DNA of 64,000 nt from JAYREN01 sp963663375 (GTDB lineage Bacteria > Acidobacteriota > Holophagae > Holophagales > Holophagaceae). The notes under the pieces are model-generated. The model worked only from the letters and a program-made list of their open reading frames with translations. It ran no database searches and was not told where the DNA came from. Where the stretch lies: the NCBI GenBank assembly GCA_963663375.1, contig OY760195.1:3410001-3474000 (forward strand). The letters run 5' to 3'. Numbering within the stretch: position 1 is the first letter of the stretch; each line of letters opens with the position of its first letter. A program made the translations under genes and the position numbers. Below are positions 24,815-32,794 of the stretch, in pieces.

Positions 24815-25432
24815 ATGGAAGATCTGCTGGCATGGCTGAGGGCGAGAGTGTTCCGAGTGATCCTGGCCCTGCTGGCGGGGGGGTGGGGGATCAGCTGCTG
24901 GCTGAATCGCCCGCTCAATCCCCCGCCAGGAGTGCTGGTGGCCGAGGAGCCCCTGCAGGGGCCTCCGGCCCAGGGCGAGGCCTGGCCCTTTCGAGGCTTT
25001 CGCATCGTGCCATTGGCGGACTTCGAGATCCGGGCTCGGGTGCTCTCCACGGAGCGGTACCGCTGGGATGACGGCGCCAAGCTGAGTCCCGTGGACCTGG
25101 CCCTGGGTTGGGGGCCCATGTCGGATTCGGCGGTGCTGGATCAGATATCCATCGACCAGAGCGGTCGCTGGTACCACTGGCGGGTTTCGTCCGAGCCCCC
25201 CATTCCCGCGGGGGAGATCATCAACCACAGCGCCAACATGCACATGATTCCCGCCAACCCAGGCGTCGAGCGCCGACTCAAGGGCTTTAGGGTGGGGCAG
25301 GTCGTGAATCTCAAGGGCAGCCTGGTGCGGGTGGAGGGCCCGAACGGCTTCCACTGGGCCAGCTCCACCACCCGGGCCGACACCGGGGGCGGCTCCTGCG
25401 AACTGGTGTGGGTGGAGCAGGCCGGGTTCTGA
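24815..25432 (+). CDS. Conserved membrane-anchored protein of unknown function
   Basis: 205 residues. One N-terminal transmembrane helix (about 12-30) is followed by a soluble domain rich in beta strands. Distinctive segments are RYRWDDGAKLSPVDLALGWGPMSD, GRWYHWRVSSEPPIP, HSANMHMIPAN and VGQVVNLKGSLVRVEG, ending with a cysteine in GGSCELVWV. Unnamed proteins with this pattern occur in several proteobacteria, but I cannot name the family. It starts 12 bases after trpS on the same strand and precedes tRNA-Lys. Confidence 0.6.
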   Translation: MEDLLAWLRARVFRVILALLAGGWGISCWLNRPLNPPPGVLVAEEPLQGPPAQGEAWPFRGFRIVPLADFEIRARVLSTERYRWDDGAKLSPVDLALGWGPMSDSAVLDQISIDQSGRWYHWRVSSEPPIPAGEIINHSANMHMIPANPGVERRLKGFRVGQVVNLKGSLVRVEGPNGFHWASSTTRADTGGGSCELVWVEQAGF

Positions 25433-25499
25433 GTAGATTTCCGTCTTGCGATTTCCGAGCCCCCCGCTAGACTAGATGTTCTGGGGATTTGCTCCCCAC

Positions 25500-25576
25500 G
25501 GTCCCTTAGCTCAGTTGGTTAGAGCATCTGACTCTTAATCAGAGGGTCCTCGGTTCGAGTCCGAGAGGGACCACCA
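25500..25576 (+). tRNA. tRNA-Lys (anticodon CTT)
   Basis: 77 bases. Acceptor GGTCCCT pairs with AGGGACC; the anticodon loop is CTCTTAA with anticodon CTT, reading AAG lysine codons. The T arm has GGTTCGAGTCC, and the 3' CCA is encoded. A strong terminator follows directly. Confidence 0.95.
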
Positions 25577-25614
25577 AAGAAGAAAGGCCCGGAGCTTCCG
25601 GGCCTTTCTTCTTT
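25577..25614. terminator. Intrinsic terminator after tRNA-Lys
   Basis: A 15-bp perfect stem (GAAGAAAGGCCCGGA at 25579-25593 with its complement at 25597-25611) closes a GCT loop and ends in CTTT. It is symmetric, so it can also terminate the convergent peptidase gene on the minus strand. Confidence 0.85.
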
Positions 25615-25623
25615 CCGTGGGGC

Positions 25624-26721
25624 TCAGTTTCCCTGAAGGGGAACTTCCGCCTGTTTCCATGGATGGGGGTTCCACTTCACGGAGAAGGGCTTGAGCTCGC
25701 GGGCCTCGGGGCGGGGGATCAGCGTGGGCAGGCTGGAGGTGGCATCCAGGCGGAGCAGCGTATCGAGGATGGCTTCGACGGTGGCCCAATAGAACACCTT
25801 GGGGATGCTTTCGAAGGTGTCCTTGGGGGTGTGGTAGTAGGGAGAGTCGTCGCCTACGCAGAAAAACAGGAAGGGGACTCCCCGCTGGCGGAAGGGCTGC
25901 TGGTCCGAATATTCATCGTAGGTCTCGAAGTCCGGTATAACTGCGACCTTGGAGCTGCTGAAGCCTTGGTTCACGGTGGTGCGTAGGAAGGTATTGGTGG
26001 CGGTGGGGTAGGTTCCCAGGCTGGTGCCCCCCACGAAGATCCGGCCCTTGGTGCCCTGGGCGATCATGTCTAGGTTGTAGACCAGCTCGATCTGGGCGAG
26101 GGGGATGGGGGGCTTGGCGGCGAAGGCTTCGGAACCCCACAGGCCCTGCTCCTCGCCGTCGAAGAGCGCAAAGATCAGCGTGTGGGCCGGGGGGTGGACC
26201 TTGAAATAGGCGGCCAGCTGCAGCACGGCGGCCGTGCCGGAGGCGTTGTCATCGGCACCGGGACAGATCGACCCATTGCGCGAACCAATGTGGTCGAAGT
26301 GGGCGCTGACGAGGATGGCGGAGTTCGGGTTCTGGCTGCCCGGGAGGTAGCCAACCACGTTGGTTCCGAAGGCTAGGCTGTTGGTATCGTTGAAGGCCTG
26401 GGCGTAACCAGAGCCGTAGTAGGACAGGCCAAGTTCCGTGAAGCGGTTCTCGATGAAGGTCCGGGCTGTCGCGTTGCCGGAGCTTCCCACCCGGCGCCCG
26501 GCCAGGGCAGGTGAGGCGATGTAGGCTAGGTCATCCAGCAGCGGCTGCTTAGATAGCCTGGGCGCGGTCGGCGTGAAGTCCGGTGTCGTGTTGGGAGGGG
26601 GCGTGGGCCCGGGCGCAGGCGCGGGGTTCGAGCCCCCGCCGCAGGCGGGGACCAGCAGCAGGCAGCCGCCCGCGAACAGCAGGTTTCGCAGCAGTCCTGA
26701 AAGGCTCGGGGGAGCGTGCAT
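25624..26721 (-). CDS. M28-family zinc aminopeptidase, lipoprotein
   Basis: 365 residues. A signal peptide ends in the lipobox-like LLLVPAC (Cys about 27), then a Pro/Thr-rich linker. The M28 core has all metal ligands: SAHFDH (His), GADDNASG (Asp), FALFDGEEQGLWGS (catalytic Glu then Glu), NLDMI (Asp) and SPYYHTPKDT (His). It should cleave N-terminal residues from peptides outside the cytoplasm. It is convergent with tRNA-Lys and shares its terminator. No other peptide-uptake gene adjoins it. Confidence 0.88.
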   Translation of the reverse strand: MHAPPSLSGLLRNLLFAGGCLLLVPACGGGSNPAPAPGPTPPPNTTPDFTPTAPRLSKQPLLDDLAYIASPALAGRRVGSSGNATARTFIENRFTELGLSYYGSGYAQAFNDTNSLAFGTNVVGYLPGSQNPNSAILVSAHFDHIGSRNGSICPGADDNASGTAAVLQLAAYFKVHPPAHTLIFALFDGEEQGLWGSEAFAAKPPIPLAQIELVYNLDMIAQGTKGRIFVGGTSLGTYPTATNTFLRTTVNQGFSSSKVAVIPDFETYDEYSDQQPFRQRGVPFLFFCVGDDSPYYHTPKDTFESIPKVFYWATVEAILDTLLRLDATSSLPTLIPRPEARELKPFSVKWNPHPWKQAEVPLQGN

Positions 26722-26756
26722 GGGTTCATCCTATGGAAAGGGGCGGAGGGACCGCC

Positions 26757-27137
26757 TCAGCCTGCCTGGCGCACAAAGCGCTCGAATTCGTGCTTGGCCT
26801 GTTCGGGGTCTGGGCACCTGAGGAGAACGAGATCCCGAAGGCGTTCGGGGCCTTCCTTTCCGTGGATCTGGGTGAAGCGGATGGCCATGCCCTCGGCGTT
26901 GTCCCGCACTACCGCGCCCCAGGCCAGGATCTTGGTCTCGGTGCCAGCCTCGAGCACAAAGATGATCACGTGGCAGGCGGTGCCGAGGGGCAGGTGCTCC
27001 GGGGCACGCACCAGGATGCCGTTCATGCTGATGTTCACCGCCGAGGGGCAGAGGATGGTTTTTTCTTCGGCCATCACTTTGACCCGGTAGCCAATGGGCA
27101 CGCGGGTGAATTTCCGTTGGCTGGCGGGGTGTTCCAT
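26757..27137 (-). CDS. PilZ-domain protein
   Basis: 126 residues. The N-terminal RKFTRVPIGYRVKV is a variant of the RxxxR c-di-GMP motif, and NISMNGILVRAP matches the (D/N)xSxxG motif. This is a single-domain PilZ protein, a likely cyclic-di-GMP effector; the window also encodes several GGDEF proteins. ATG 27137 directly follows a TTG in frame at 27140. It is upstream of the M28 peptidase on the same strand with 35 bases between. Its output partner is unknown. Confidence 0.8.
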   Translation of the reverse strand: MEHPASQRKFTRVPIGYRVKVMAEEKTILCPSAVNISMNGILVRAPEHLPLGTACHVIIFVLEAGTETKILAWGAVVRDNAEGMAIRFTQIHGKEGPERLRDLVLLRCPDPEQAKHEFERFVRQAG

Positions 27138-27263
27138 CAAGGGTCCAGGAGTAGAGATCTATGGAGGAATGATAGCCCGAAATCAAGACGTCTCGGCCTT
27201 GGCCGGTTCACAACTCAGGGCTGCTCCACGCCGATAGGAACTTGGTATCCCTGAGGTGGTGCC

Positions 27264-27491
27264 ATGCCAGACGAAAGAACAGCGGAGGTGCCCCCCATTG
27301 GGGAGGCCGAATACATGCTCGAGACGCCCCTGAAGTGCGGCTGCTGCCAACAGCTCATCTCCTCGGTCTTCATCGTGCGGCTTTTGAGGGTTCGGGTGAA
27401 TTTCGTCTCATCCCTGCCTAGGCGGGGCCATGTGGTGGTCTGTCCGGCCTGCCAGGGCATCCTGTCTGCCGAGTTGGGTGGCATGGCCTGA
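27264..27491 (+). CDS. Small CxxC protein, zinc-ribbon-like
   Basis: 75 residues. Two cysteine pairs, CGCC (about 25-28) and CPAC (about 60-63), are placed like the knuckles of a small zinc ribbon. No signal peptide or membrane helix is present. A GAGGTGG Shine-Dalgarno lies before the ATG at 27264. I do not recognise the family. It is divergent from the PilZ gene and followed by a 345-base gap. Confidence 0.55.
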   Translation: MPDERTAEVPPIGEAEYMLETPLKCGCCQQLISSVFIVRLLRVRVNFVSSLPRRGHVVVCPACQGILSAELGGMA

Positions 27492-27836
27492 CCAATCTCC
27501 AACTGCGAGGCTGTCGCTTCGAGAGCCTCAGTCGGCCCTTGTAAAAGACGACTTCTGCTCTCCCTTTTTCCAGAGAAAGGGCGGTAGGATCATTCCCGAT
27601 GGCCATGTCGTAATTTGAGGTGGCGTTGGACGCGCGAGGAACATATGTGCCTGGGGTTCCATTTCGAGAGTGATGCGCCGCCCAGCCTGGCCCTCGGTCT
27701 ACCGGATGGGGCAATCCTTCCGAGCCTCCGTTCTGGGGACCGCAGTGAAGTGAGCAGGGATGCGGTCCCTTTCTGATAATTCGGAATAACCGTGAAGGGT
27801 GATGTGGGTGTTCCCATCCATCTGTCGGAGAGAGCC
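27492..27836. other. 345-base intergenic region before the HybA-like gene
   Basis: No convincing gene. It holds a perfect 9-bp inverted repeat (GGGACCGCA at 27736-27744, TGCGGTCCC at 27761-27769) followed by TTTCTGATAAT, which could be a transcript end or a regulatory hairpin ahead of the redox operon. I found no clear sigma-70 or sigma-54 promoter. Confidence 0.4.
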
Positions 27837-28589
27837 ATGACCCAAAAAAAAGCGCTGCTGGTGGACATTTCATTGTGCGTGGGCTGCAACGCCTGCCAGG
27901 AAGGCTGCAAGGCCGAAAACCAGCTTCCTGCGGGTGAAGAGAAGTCCCTCTCCCCAACGGCGTTCACGGCCTTGAGTGAGCACGGGGGCATCTTCGTCCG
28001 GCACCTGTGTCAGCACTGCAGCGTGCCGACTTGCGCATCGGTCTGCCCGGTTTCCGCCTTCACCAAGCTGGCGGAGGGGCCAGTCTTGTATGACGCAAGC
28101 AAATGTATTGGATGCAGGTATTGCATGCAGGCCTGTCCGTTCCATGTGCCCCGCTACGAGTGGAAGAGCACCAAACCACGGGTTCAGAAATGCATCTTCT
28201 GTGCGCCGAGGCTGGCCCGCGGACTCCAGCCCGCGTGTGCCGAGGCGTGCCCCACGGGCGCCACCAAGTTCGGTGATCGGGACGCACTCCTGCGGGAGGC
28301 CAGCGAGCGAATCCTGGCAGAGCCCTCGAAATATGCCCACAAGATCTATGGCAGGGATGAAATCGGCGGAACCTCTGTGATCTATCTCAGCCCGGTTCCC
28401 TTTGAACAGCTTGGATTCGAAACCAAGCTCGGGGCGGTGCCCATGCCCCTCCTCACGCAGAATGCGCTCTCCAAGGTGCCCGACGTGGTAAGTGTCGGAG
28501 GCGTCATGCTCGCGGGAATCTGGTGGATCACCAATCGCCGTGCGGAAGTCGAAAATCACGAGACATCTTCGAAACAGGACAAGAAGTGA
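27837..28589 (+). CDS. HybA/DmsB-like four-cluster ferredoxin with C-terminal membrane helix
   Basis: 250 residues from ATG 27837 (GGAG 6-9 bases upstream; a GTG at 27792 adds residues without support). Sixteen cysteines form four [4Fe-4S] sites: C14-C17-C20-C24, C58-C61-C66-C70, C90-C93-C96-C100 and C119-C122-C134-C138. A hydrophobic helix (about 217-233) lies near the C terminus, as in HybA. Unlike HybA it has no twin-arginine leader. It overlaps the HybB/NrfD-like gene by 4 bases, so the pair should pass electrons between a soluble partner and the quinone pool. No catalytic hydrogenase, nitrite or molybdopterin subunit is nearby. Confidence 0.85.
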   Translation: MTQKKALLVDISLCVGCNACQEGCKAENQLPAGEEKSLSPTAFTALSEHGGIFVRHLCQHCSVPTCASVCPVSAFTKLAEGPVLYDASKCIGCRYCMQACPFHVPRYEWKSTKPRVQKCIFCAPRLARGLQPACAEACPTGATKFGDRDALLREASERILAEPSKYAHKIYGRDEIGGTSVIYLSPVPFEQLGFETKLGAVPMPLLTQNALSKVPDVVSVGGVMLAGIWWITNRRAEVENHETSSKQDKK

Positions 28590-29761
28590 GCCGATTCACC
28601 TTCCCCCGCATAACCTTCTGGCGCGTGGTTGCCACGCTCCTTATCACCGCAGGAATCCTGGCGGGCATCGCCAGGTTCACGCTGGGACTCGGCGCTACGA
28701 CCAACCTTAGCGATCAGTTTCCCTGGGGACTCTGGATCGGATTCGATTTCCTTGGTATCGGCCTGGCTGCGGCTGGATTCACGATCGTGGCCGCAGTTCA
28801 CCTTTTCCATGCCAAGGAATACGAACCGATCGTCCGCCCGGCCATCCTTACGGCCTTCATCGGGTACCTCCTGGTGGTCCTCGTGCTCGTCATCGATCTC
28901 GGCCGTCCCGAGAACTTCTGGCATCCCCTGGTCATGTGGAATCCCCACTCAGTGATGTTCGAGATCACCTGGTGCGTGATTCTCTACACCACGGTCCTGA
29001 GCCTGGAATTCGCCCCGATCGTGCTGGAAAAGTTCGGGATGCACGCCCACGTCAAGTGGATCCACACGTTCTCCCTGCCCTTCATGATCCTGGGCGTGCT
29101 GCTATCCACCCTGCATCAGTCCTCCTTCGGCTCGCTCTACCTGATCGTGCCCAATCGACTCCATGCCCTCTGGTACTCCCCTCTGCTGCCGGTGCTGTTC
29201 TTCATCTCCTGCATCGCTTCGGGGCTCTCCATGGTGATTCTCGAATCCCTGCTGCTCTCCCGAAATCGGCGCAACCTCCTTTCTCCTCGGCTGCTGGGGA
29301 ACCTCGCGAAGATGACCGCCGTGGCGCTGGCTGTCTATCTGGTGGTTCGGGTTCAGGACATGCTGACCCGTGGCGCCTACCGGGACATGACGACCCTGAC
29401 GTACCACAGCCTGGCCTTCTACGTGGAGATCCTGGTGGGCTTTGCGATCCCCTTCATCCTGCTGATGTTCCACCGGGTTCGGACCTCCCGTCGGGGGCTC
29501 TTCATCGCCACGGTGATGGTGCTCACGGGTTTCGCCGCCAACCGGATGAACACGGCGATCACGGGCCTGGAGAGTTGGCCCACGCGAACCTATTTCCCCT
29601 CCGTGTTGGAGATCCTCATCACGCTGGGGATCGCGGCGATCGGCTTCAGCGCCTTCACGATCCTCGCGCGCTACCTCCCGATTTTTACTCCTGAACCCGA
29701 GCCGCCTCAGTTCCCCAATGTCCCCTGGGTCCGGGTTCGGGCCCCTGAGGAGGCGGACTGA
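28586..29761 (+). CDS. HybB/NrfD-family quinone-interacting membrane protein
   Basis: 391 residues from GTG 28586, overlapping the previous stop codon; AGGA precedes it. About ten transmembrane helices. Segments such as QFPWGLWIGFDFLGIGLAA, VLVIDLGRPENFWHPL and a late NRMNTAITGLE are typical of the HybB side of the NrfD/PsrC family, which exchange electrons and protons with menaquinone. It is cotranscribed with the HybA-like ferredoxin and followed 3 bases later by a heme-sensor kinase. HybB is the closest family model; a partner oxidoreductase must be encoded elsewhere or is not needed. Confidence 0.87.
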   Translation: MSRFTFPRITFWRVVATLLITAGILAGIARFTLGLGATTNLSDQFPWGLWIGFDFLGIGLAAAGFTIVAAVHLFHAKEYEPIVRPAILTAFIGYLLVVLVLVIDLGRPENFWHPLVMWNPHSVMFEITWCVILYTTVLSLEFAPIVLEKFGMHAHVKWIHTFSLPFMILGVLLSTLHQSSFGSLYLIVPNRLHALWYSPLLPVLFFISCIASGLSMVILESLLLSRNRRNLLSPRLLGNLAKMTAVALAVYLVVRVQDMLTRGAYRDMTTLTYHSLAFYVEILVGFAIPFILLMFHRVRTSRRGLFIATVMVLTGFAANRMNTAITGLESWPTRTYFPSVLEILITLGIAAIGFSAFTILARYLPIFTPEPEPPQFPNVPWVRVRAPEEAD

Positions 29762-29764
29762 TCC

Positions 29765-31654
29765 ATGCGCACCCGCATCGGAACGCGACTGATCGCTGGG
29801 GCCAGCCTCGTCACGGCGCTGGTCGTCGGCGTCATGGCCTTCGTGGTCATGAAGGCCCATGCGGCCCAGTTGGTGTTCGAGAAGACGCGGGGAGCCAACC
29901 AGCTCAGCGAGACCATCAAGCGCAGCACCCATTTCGACATGCTGGAGAACCGCCGGGACAACATGCACCGGCAGATCAAGAGCATCGGCAATCTTCAGCA
30001 CGAAGGCCTTCGCAAGGTGCGTCTCTTCAACAAGGAGGGGCGAATCATGTTCTCCTCCGACGAAAAGGAGATCGGCACCACCCTCGATATCCGGGGCGAG
30101 GCTTGCTACGCCTGCCATGCAGAAGGGCATCCCCTGGAAAAGCTGGACATCAACGCGCGGTCCCGCATCTTCACGGGCACCGATGGCACTAGGGTGCTGG
30201 GCATCATCAATCCCATTCCCAACGAGCCTTCCTGCTACACCGCGGCCTGCCACGCCCATGGCCCCCACCAGAGTGTCTTGGGGGTGCTGGATATCAATGT
30301 ATCGATGGTGGAGGCCGACCGAGAGATTGCCCGCAGTCGTTGGACCATGCTGGGCCTGGCTTCCCTGGCCATCGTCTCCAGCGGGCTGATCCTCTGGTGG
30401 CTCAACCGCCGCATGGTGTTGAGGCCCGTGCGGGCCCTGGTGGCCGGAACGCAGCGGGTGGCCCTGGGGGACCTGAGTACCACGATTCCCGTCACCGCCA
30501 AGCATGAACTGGGCGATCTCGCCCGTGCCTTCAATGCCATGACCCAGCAGATTGCCGAGAGCCAGCGCCAGCTCACCCAGGCGGACAAGCTGGCTTCCGT
30601 GGGGCGGCTGGCGGCAGGGGTGGCCCACGAGATCAACAACCCGCTGACGGGCGTGCTGACGTACGCTTCGCTCCTGGCCAAGCGCTTCGAGAGTGATCCT
30701 TCGGCCCGGGAGGATCTGGATGTGATCGTGCGCGAGACCAAGCGCTGCCGCCTGATCGTGCGGGAACTGCTGGATTTCGCGAGGCCCACCCCACCGGCGC
30801 GAAAGGCTGTGGATCTCAACGAGATCGTGCAGCACGCCACCGCCGTTCTGGCTAACCAGCTGAGCCTGAACCAGGTCAAGCTCGACTTGGCCCTTGGGCT
30901 GGATCTGCCAGCGGCCTCGGCGGACGCGAACCAGATCCAGCAAGTGATCGTCAACCTGCTGTTGAATGCCGCCGATGCCGTGGGAACGGAAGGCGGAGAG
31001 ATTCGAGTGCAGACTCGTACTGTGGTGCTGCCGGCCCGTGGCCATGTGCCGCTGCGGAAGGCCACTTGTCCCAATGGCCACGATCTGCTGGATCGCAGCC
31101 ATCGCATTGGAGGGCTGCCCTCCGTGCGCCTCCTGACCCTTACCAAGGGGCGGGAGTTCCTGGTTCACCTCGATCCGATGCTGGGGCATTACAACCATGT
31201 GTTCCCCGAACCCATGGATGAAGGCGTGATCGCAGACTACGCCTGTCCCGAATGCCGGCGCACCCTTGTGAACCCCGAGTCCAAGTGCGAGGCCTGCGGC
31301 TCACCCACCTTCAGCGTGCTGGCGGGCCCCGACGATCCCTTCCTCTGGTGTACCCGTAAGGGATGCCACGCTTCCATTTGGCCGAGTCAGGAGAAGGCGG
31401 GTGAGCGCTGCATGATCGAACTGCGGGTGGAGGACAATGGGCGCGGGATCCAGCCCGAGGATCTGCCCCGGCTCTTCGAACCCTTCTTCACCACCAAGGG
31501 AACCCGGGGCACGGGCCTGGGCCTGGCGGTAACCTGGAGCATCATCGAAGGACACAGCGGTACTATCGATGTTCAAAGCGAGTTGGGTCGAGGCACGTCG
31601 TTCATCATCCGCCTGCCTCTGGCCAGTGGAACCGGAAGCCCCACCCTTTCCTAG
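29765..31654 (+). CDS. Sensor histidine kinase with extracytoplasmic c-type heme motifs and a Cys-rich insertion in its ATPase domain
   Basis: 629 residues. TM1 about 9-29; a periplasmic domain holds CYACH (C114, C117, H118) and CYTAACH (C157, C162, H163), a CxxCH and a Cx4CH heme site; TM2 about 194-212; HAMP 213-265; HisKA with H288 in VAHEINNP. In HATPase_c the N box (N401) and the G boxes (VEDNGRGI near 555, GTGLGLA) are separated by about 135 residues rich in cysteine: CPNGH (C435), CPEC (C494, C497), CEAC (C508, C511), CTRKGCH (C529, C534) and C549. Such an insertion is not part of ordinary kinases. It should sense redox state or ligand through heme and signal to the regulator at 31681. 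Confidence 0.88.
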   Translation: MRTRIGTRLIAGASLVTALVVGVMAFVVMKAHAAQLVFEKTRGANQLSETIKRSTHFDMLENRRDNMHRQIKSIGNLQHEGLRKVRLFNKEGRIMFSSDEKEIGTTLDIRGEACYACHAEGHPLEKLDINARSRIFTGTDGTRVLGIINPIPNEPSCYTAACHAHGPHQSVLGVLDINVSMVEADREIARSRWTMLGLASLAIVSSGLILWWLNRRMVLRPVRALVAGTQRVALGDLSTTIPVTAKHELGDLARAFNAMTQQIAESQRQLTQADKLASVGRLAAGVAHEINNPLTGVLTYASLLAKRFESDPSAREDLDVIVRETKRCRLIVRELLDFARPTPPARKAVDLNEIVQHATAVLANQLSLNQVKLDLALGLDLPAASADANQIQQVIVNLLLNAADAVGTEGGEIRVQTRTVVLPARGHVPLRKATCPNGHDLLDRSHRIGGLPSVRLLTLTKGREFLVHLDPMLGHYNHVFPEPMDEGVIADYACPECRRTLVNPESKCEACGSPTFSVLAGPDDPFLWCTRKGCHASIWPSQEKAGERCMIELRVEDNGRGIQPEDLPRLFEPFFTTKGTRGTGLGLAVTWSIIEGHSGTIDVQSELGRGTSFIIRLPLASGTGSPTLS

Positions 31655-31680
31655 AAGACCCATTCCCGAGGAGTGATTCC

Positions 31681-32787
31681 ATGACTGCCCTGCTCGTTAT
31701 CCTGATGTTTGTGGCCTTCGTTGCCATTGATTTCCTCGTCCGGGAAGTGGCTCGTCGGATGAAGGAAAAGCGGGAACGCGTGGCCCGCGAGGAGGTGCTC
31801 AGGGTCTCCGTGCGGCTGGACTTCACCGCCGAGGCCAAGAGCCTCAAGCGCGTAGAGGTGCCCAATCCCAAGGCGCGGATCCTGGCGGTGGATGATGAGC
31901 CGGTGGTGCTCGATTCTTTCCGTCGCATCCTTGTCTTGGAAGGCTTCGATGTCGATACCGTGGAATCGGGCCCCGAGGCCCTGGGTCTCATCCAGCGTCA
32001 CGACTACGATTTCGTATTCACGGATCTGAAGATGCCCGAAATGGACGGCGTGGAAGTCGTCAAGGCTGTCAAGCACCTGCGCCCGGATCTGGATGTGGTG
32101 GTCATCACGGGCTACGGCACCATCGAGACGGCGGTGGACACCATGCAGCACGGGGCCTGCGAGTATGTGCAGAAGCCCTTCACGGCCGAGGAATTGGCTG
32201 AATTCGTGCGCCGACTGGTTATCAAACGGCAGGCCCGCCTTGAGGCCCAGCAGCAGCCCACGGTGCGCATCGTGGCCCCCTCGGCGGCCGAGACGGCCTC
32301 CGCCAGCGAGTACTGCGTTCCCGGCGGCGCCTTTGTGGCCCTGGGACACACCTGGGCACGGATCGAGCCAGGGGGCCAGGTTCGCATCGGCATCGACGAC
32401 TTCGCCCGCAAGGCACTGGGCCCGGTGGAGCAGGTGATCCTGCCAGAGCTGGACCGGGAGATCCGCCAGGGCCAGGTTCTCTTCACGCTGAAGCGGGGTA
32501 CCGAGCAGGTTGAGTTCACGGCTCCCATCAGCGGGACGGTAATTCAGGGCAACGACACCCTGGCATCCGAACCTGACCGTTTGGCTCAGAGCCCCTATGA
32601 CCGCGGCTGGGTGGTGCGGGTGCAGCCCCTCGACCTCGCGGCGGAGCTTCCCTCTCTGCGGATCGGGGCCCCGGTTGTGGCGTGGTACCAGGAGGAGATT
32701 GCCCAGCTTCGCAAGGCTCTGAACGCTGCGCCGGGGCGCGAGCGGCTGGAGTGGCGAACGGTGAAGGAGTTGTTCCTGGGGCGCTGA
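31681..32787 (+). CDS. Membrane-anchored response regulator fused to a degenerate GcvH-like domain
   Basis: 368 residues. One transmembrane helix (2-20) and a charged linker precede a receiver domain (about 65-182): D71/D72, phospho-acceptor D115 in TDLKMPEMDG, T143 and K165. No DNA-binding domain follows. Residues about 212-318 match glycine-cleavage H protein: HTWARIEPGGQVRIGIDDFA, ALGPVEQVILPE, FTAPISGTVIQGN and SPYDRGWVVRV. The lipoyl-lysine position (VESVKAAS in GcvH) reads LKRGTEQV here, with Thr274 in place of Lys, so lipoylation is unlikely. GAGGAG precedes the ATG. It is the last gene of the HybA/HybB/kinase run. Confidence 0.85.
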   Translation: MTALLVILMFVAFVAIDFLVREVARRMKEKRERVAREEVLRVSVRLDFTAEAKSLKRVEVPNPKARILAVDDEPVVLDSFRRILVLEGFDVDTVESGPEALGLIQRHDYDFVFTDLKMPEMDGVEVVKAVKHLRPDLDVVVITGYGTIETAVDTMQHGACEYVQKPFTAEELAEFVRRLVIKRQARLEAQQQPTVRIVAPSAAETASASEYCVPGGAFVALGHTWARIEPGGQVRIGIDDFARKALGPVEQVILPELDREIRQGQVLFTLKRGTEQVEFTAPISGTVIQGNDTLASEPDRLAQSPYDRGWVVRVQPLDLAAELPSLRIGAPVVAWYQEEIAQLRKALNAAPGRERLEWRTVKELFLGR

Positions 32788-32794
32788 GCTCGAT

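Noticed and set aside
27837..29761. Hydrogenase 2 operon (HybA/HybB)
   Set aside because: No large or small hydrogenase subunit, maturation gene or NiFe motif is present nearby. Only the electron-transfer pair is seen.
29102..31198. Long open frame on the minus strand opposite the HybB-like and kinase genes
   Set aside because: Very GC-rich DNA keeps antisense frames open. The plus-strand genes have clear families, and the antisense product is low-complexity with no motif.
32313..32640. Functional lipoyl-carrier H protein
   Set aside because: The GcvH-like fold lacks the lysine; Thr274 is at that place, and no gcvT, gcvP or lipoate ligase gene adjoins it.
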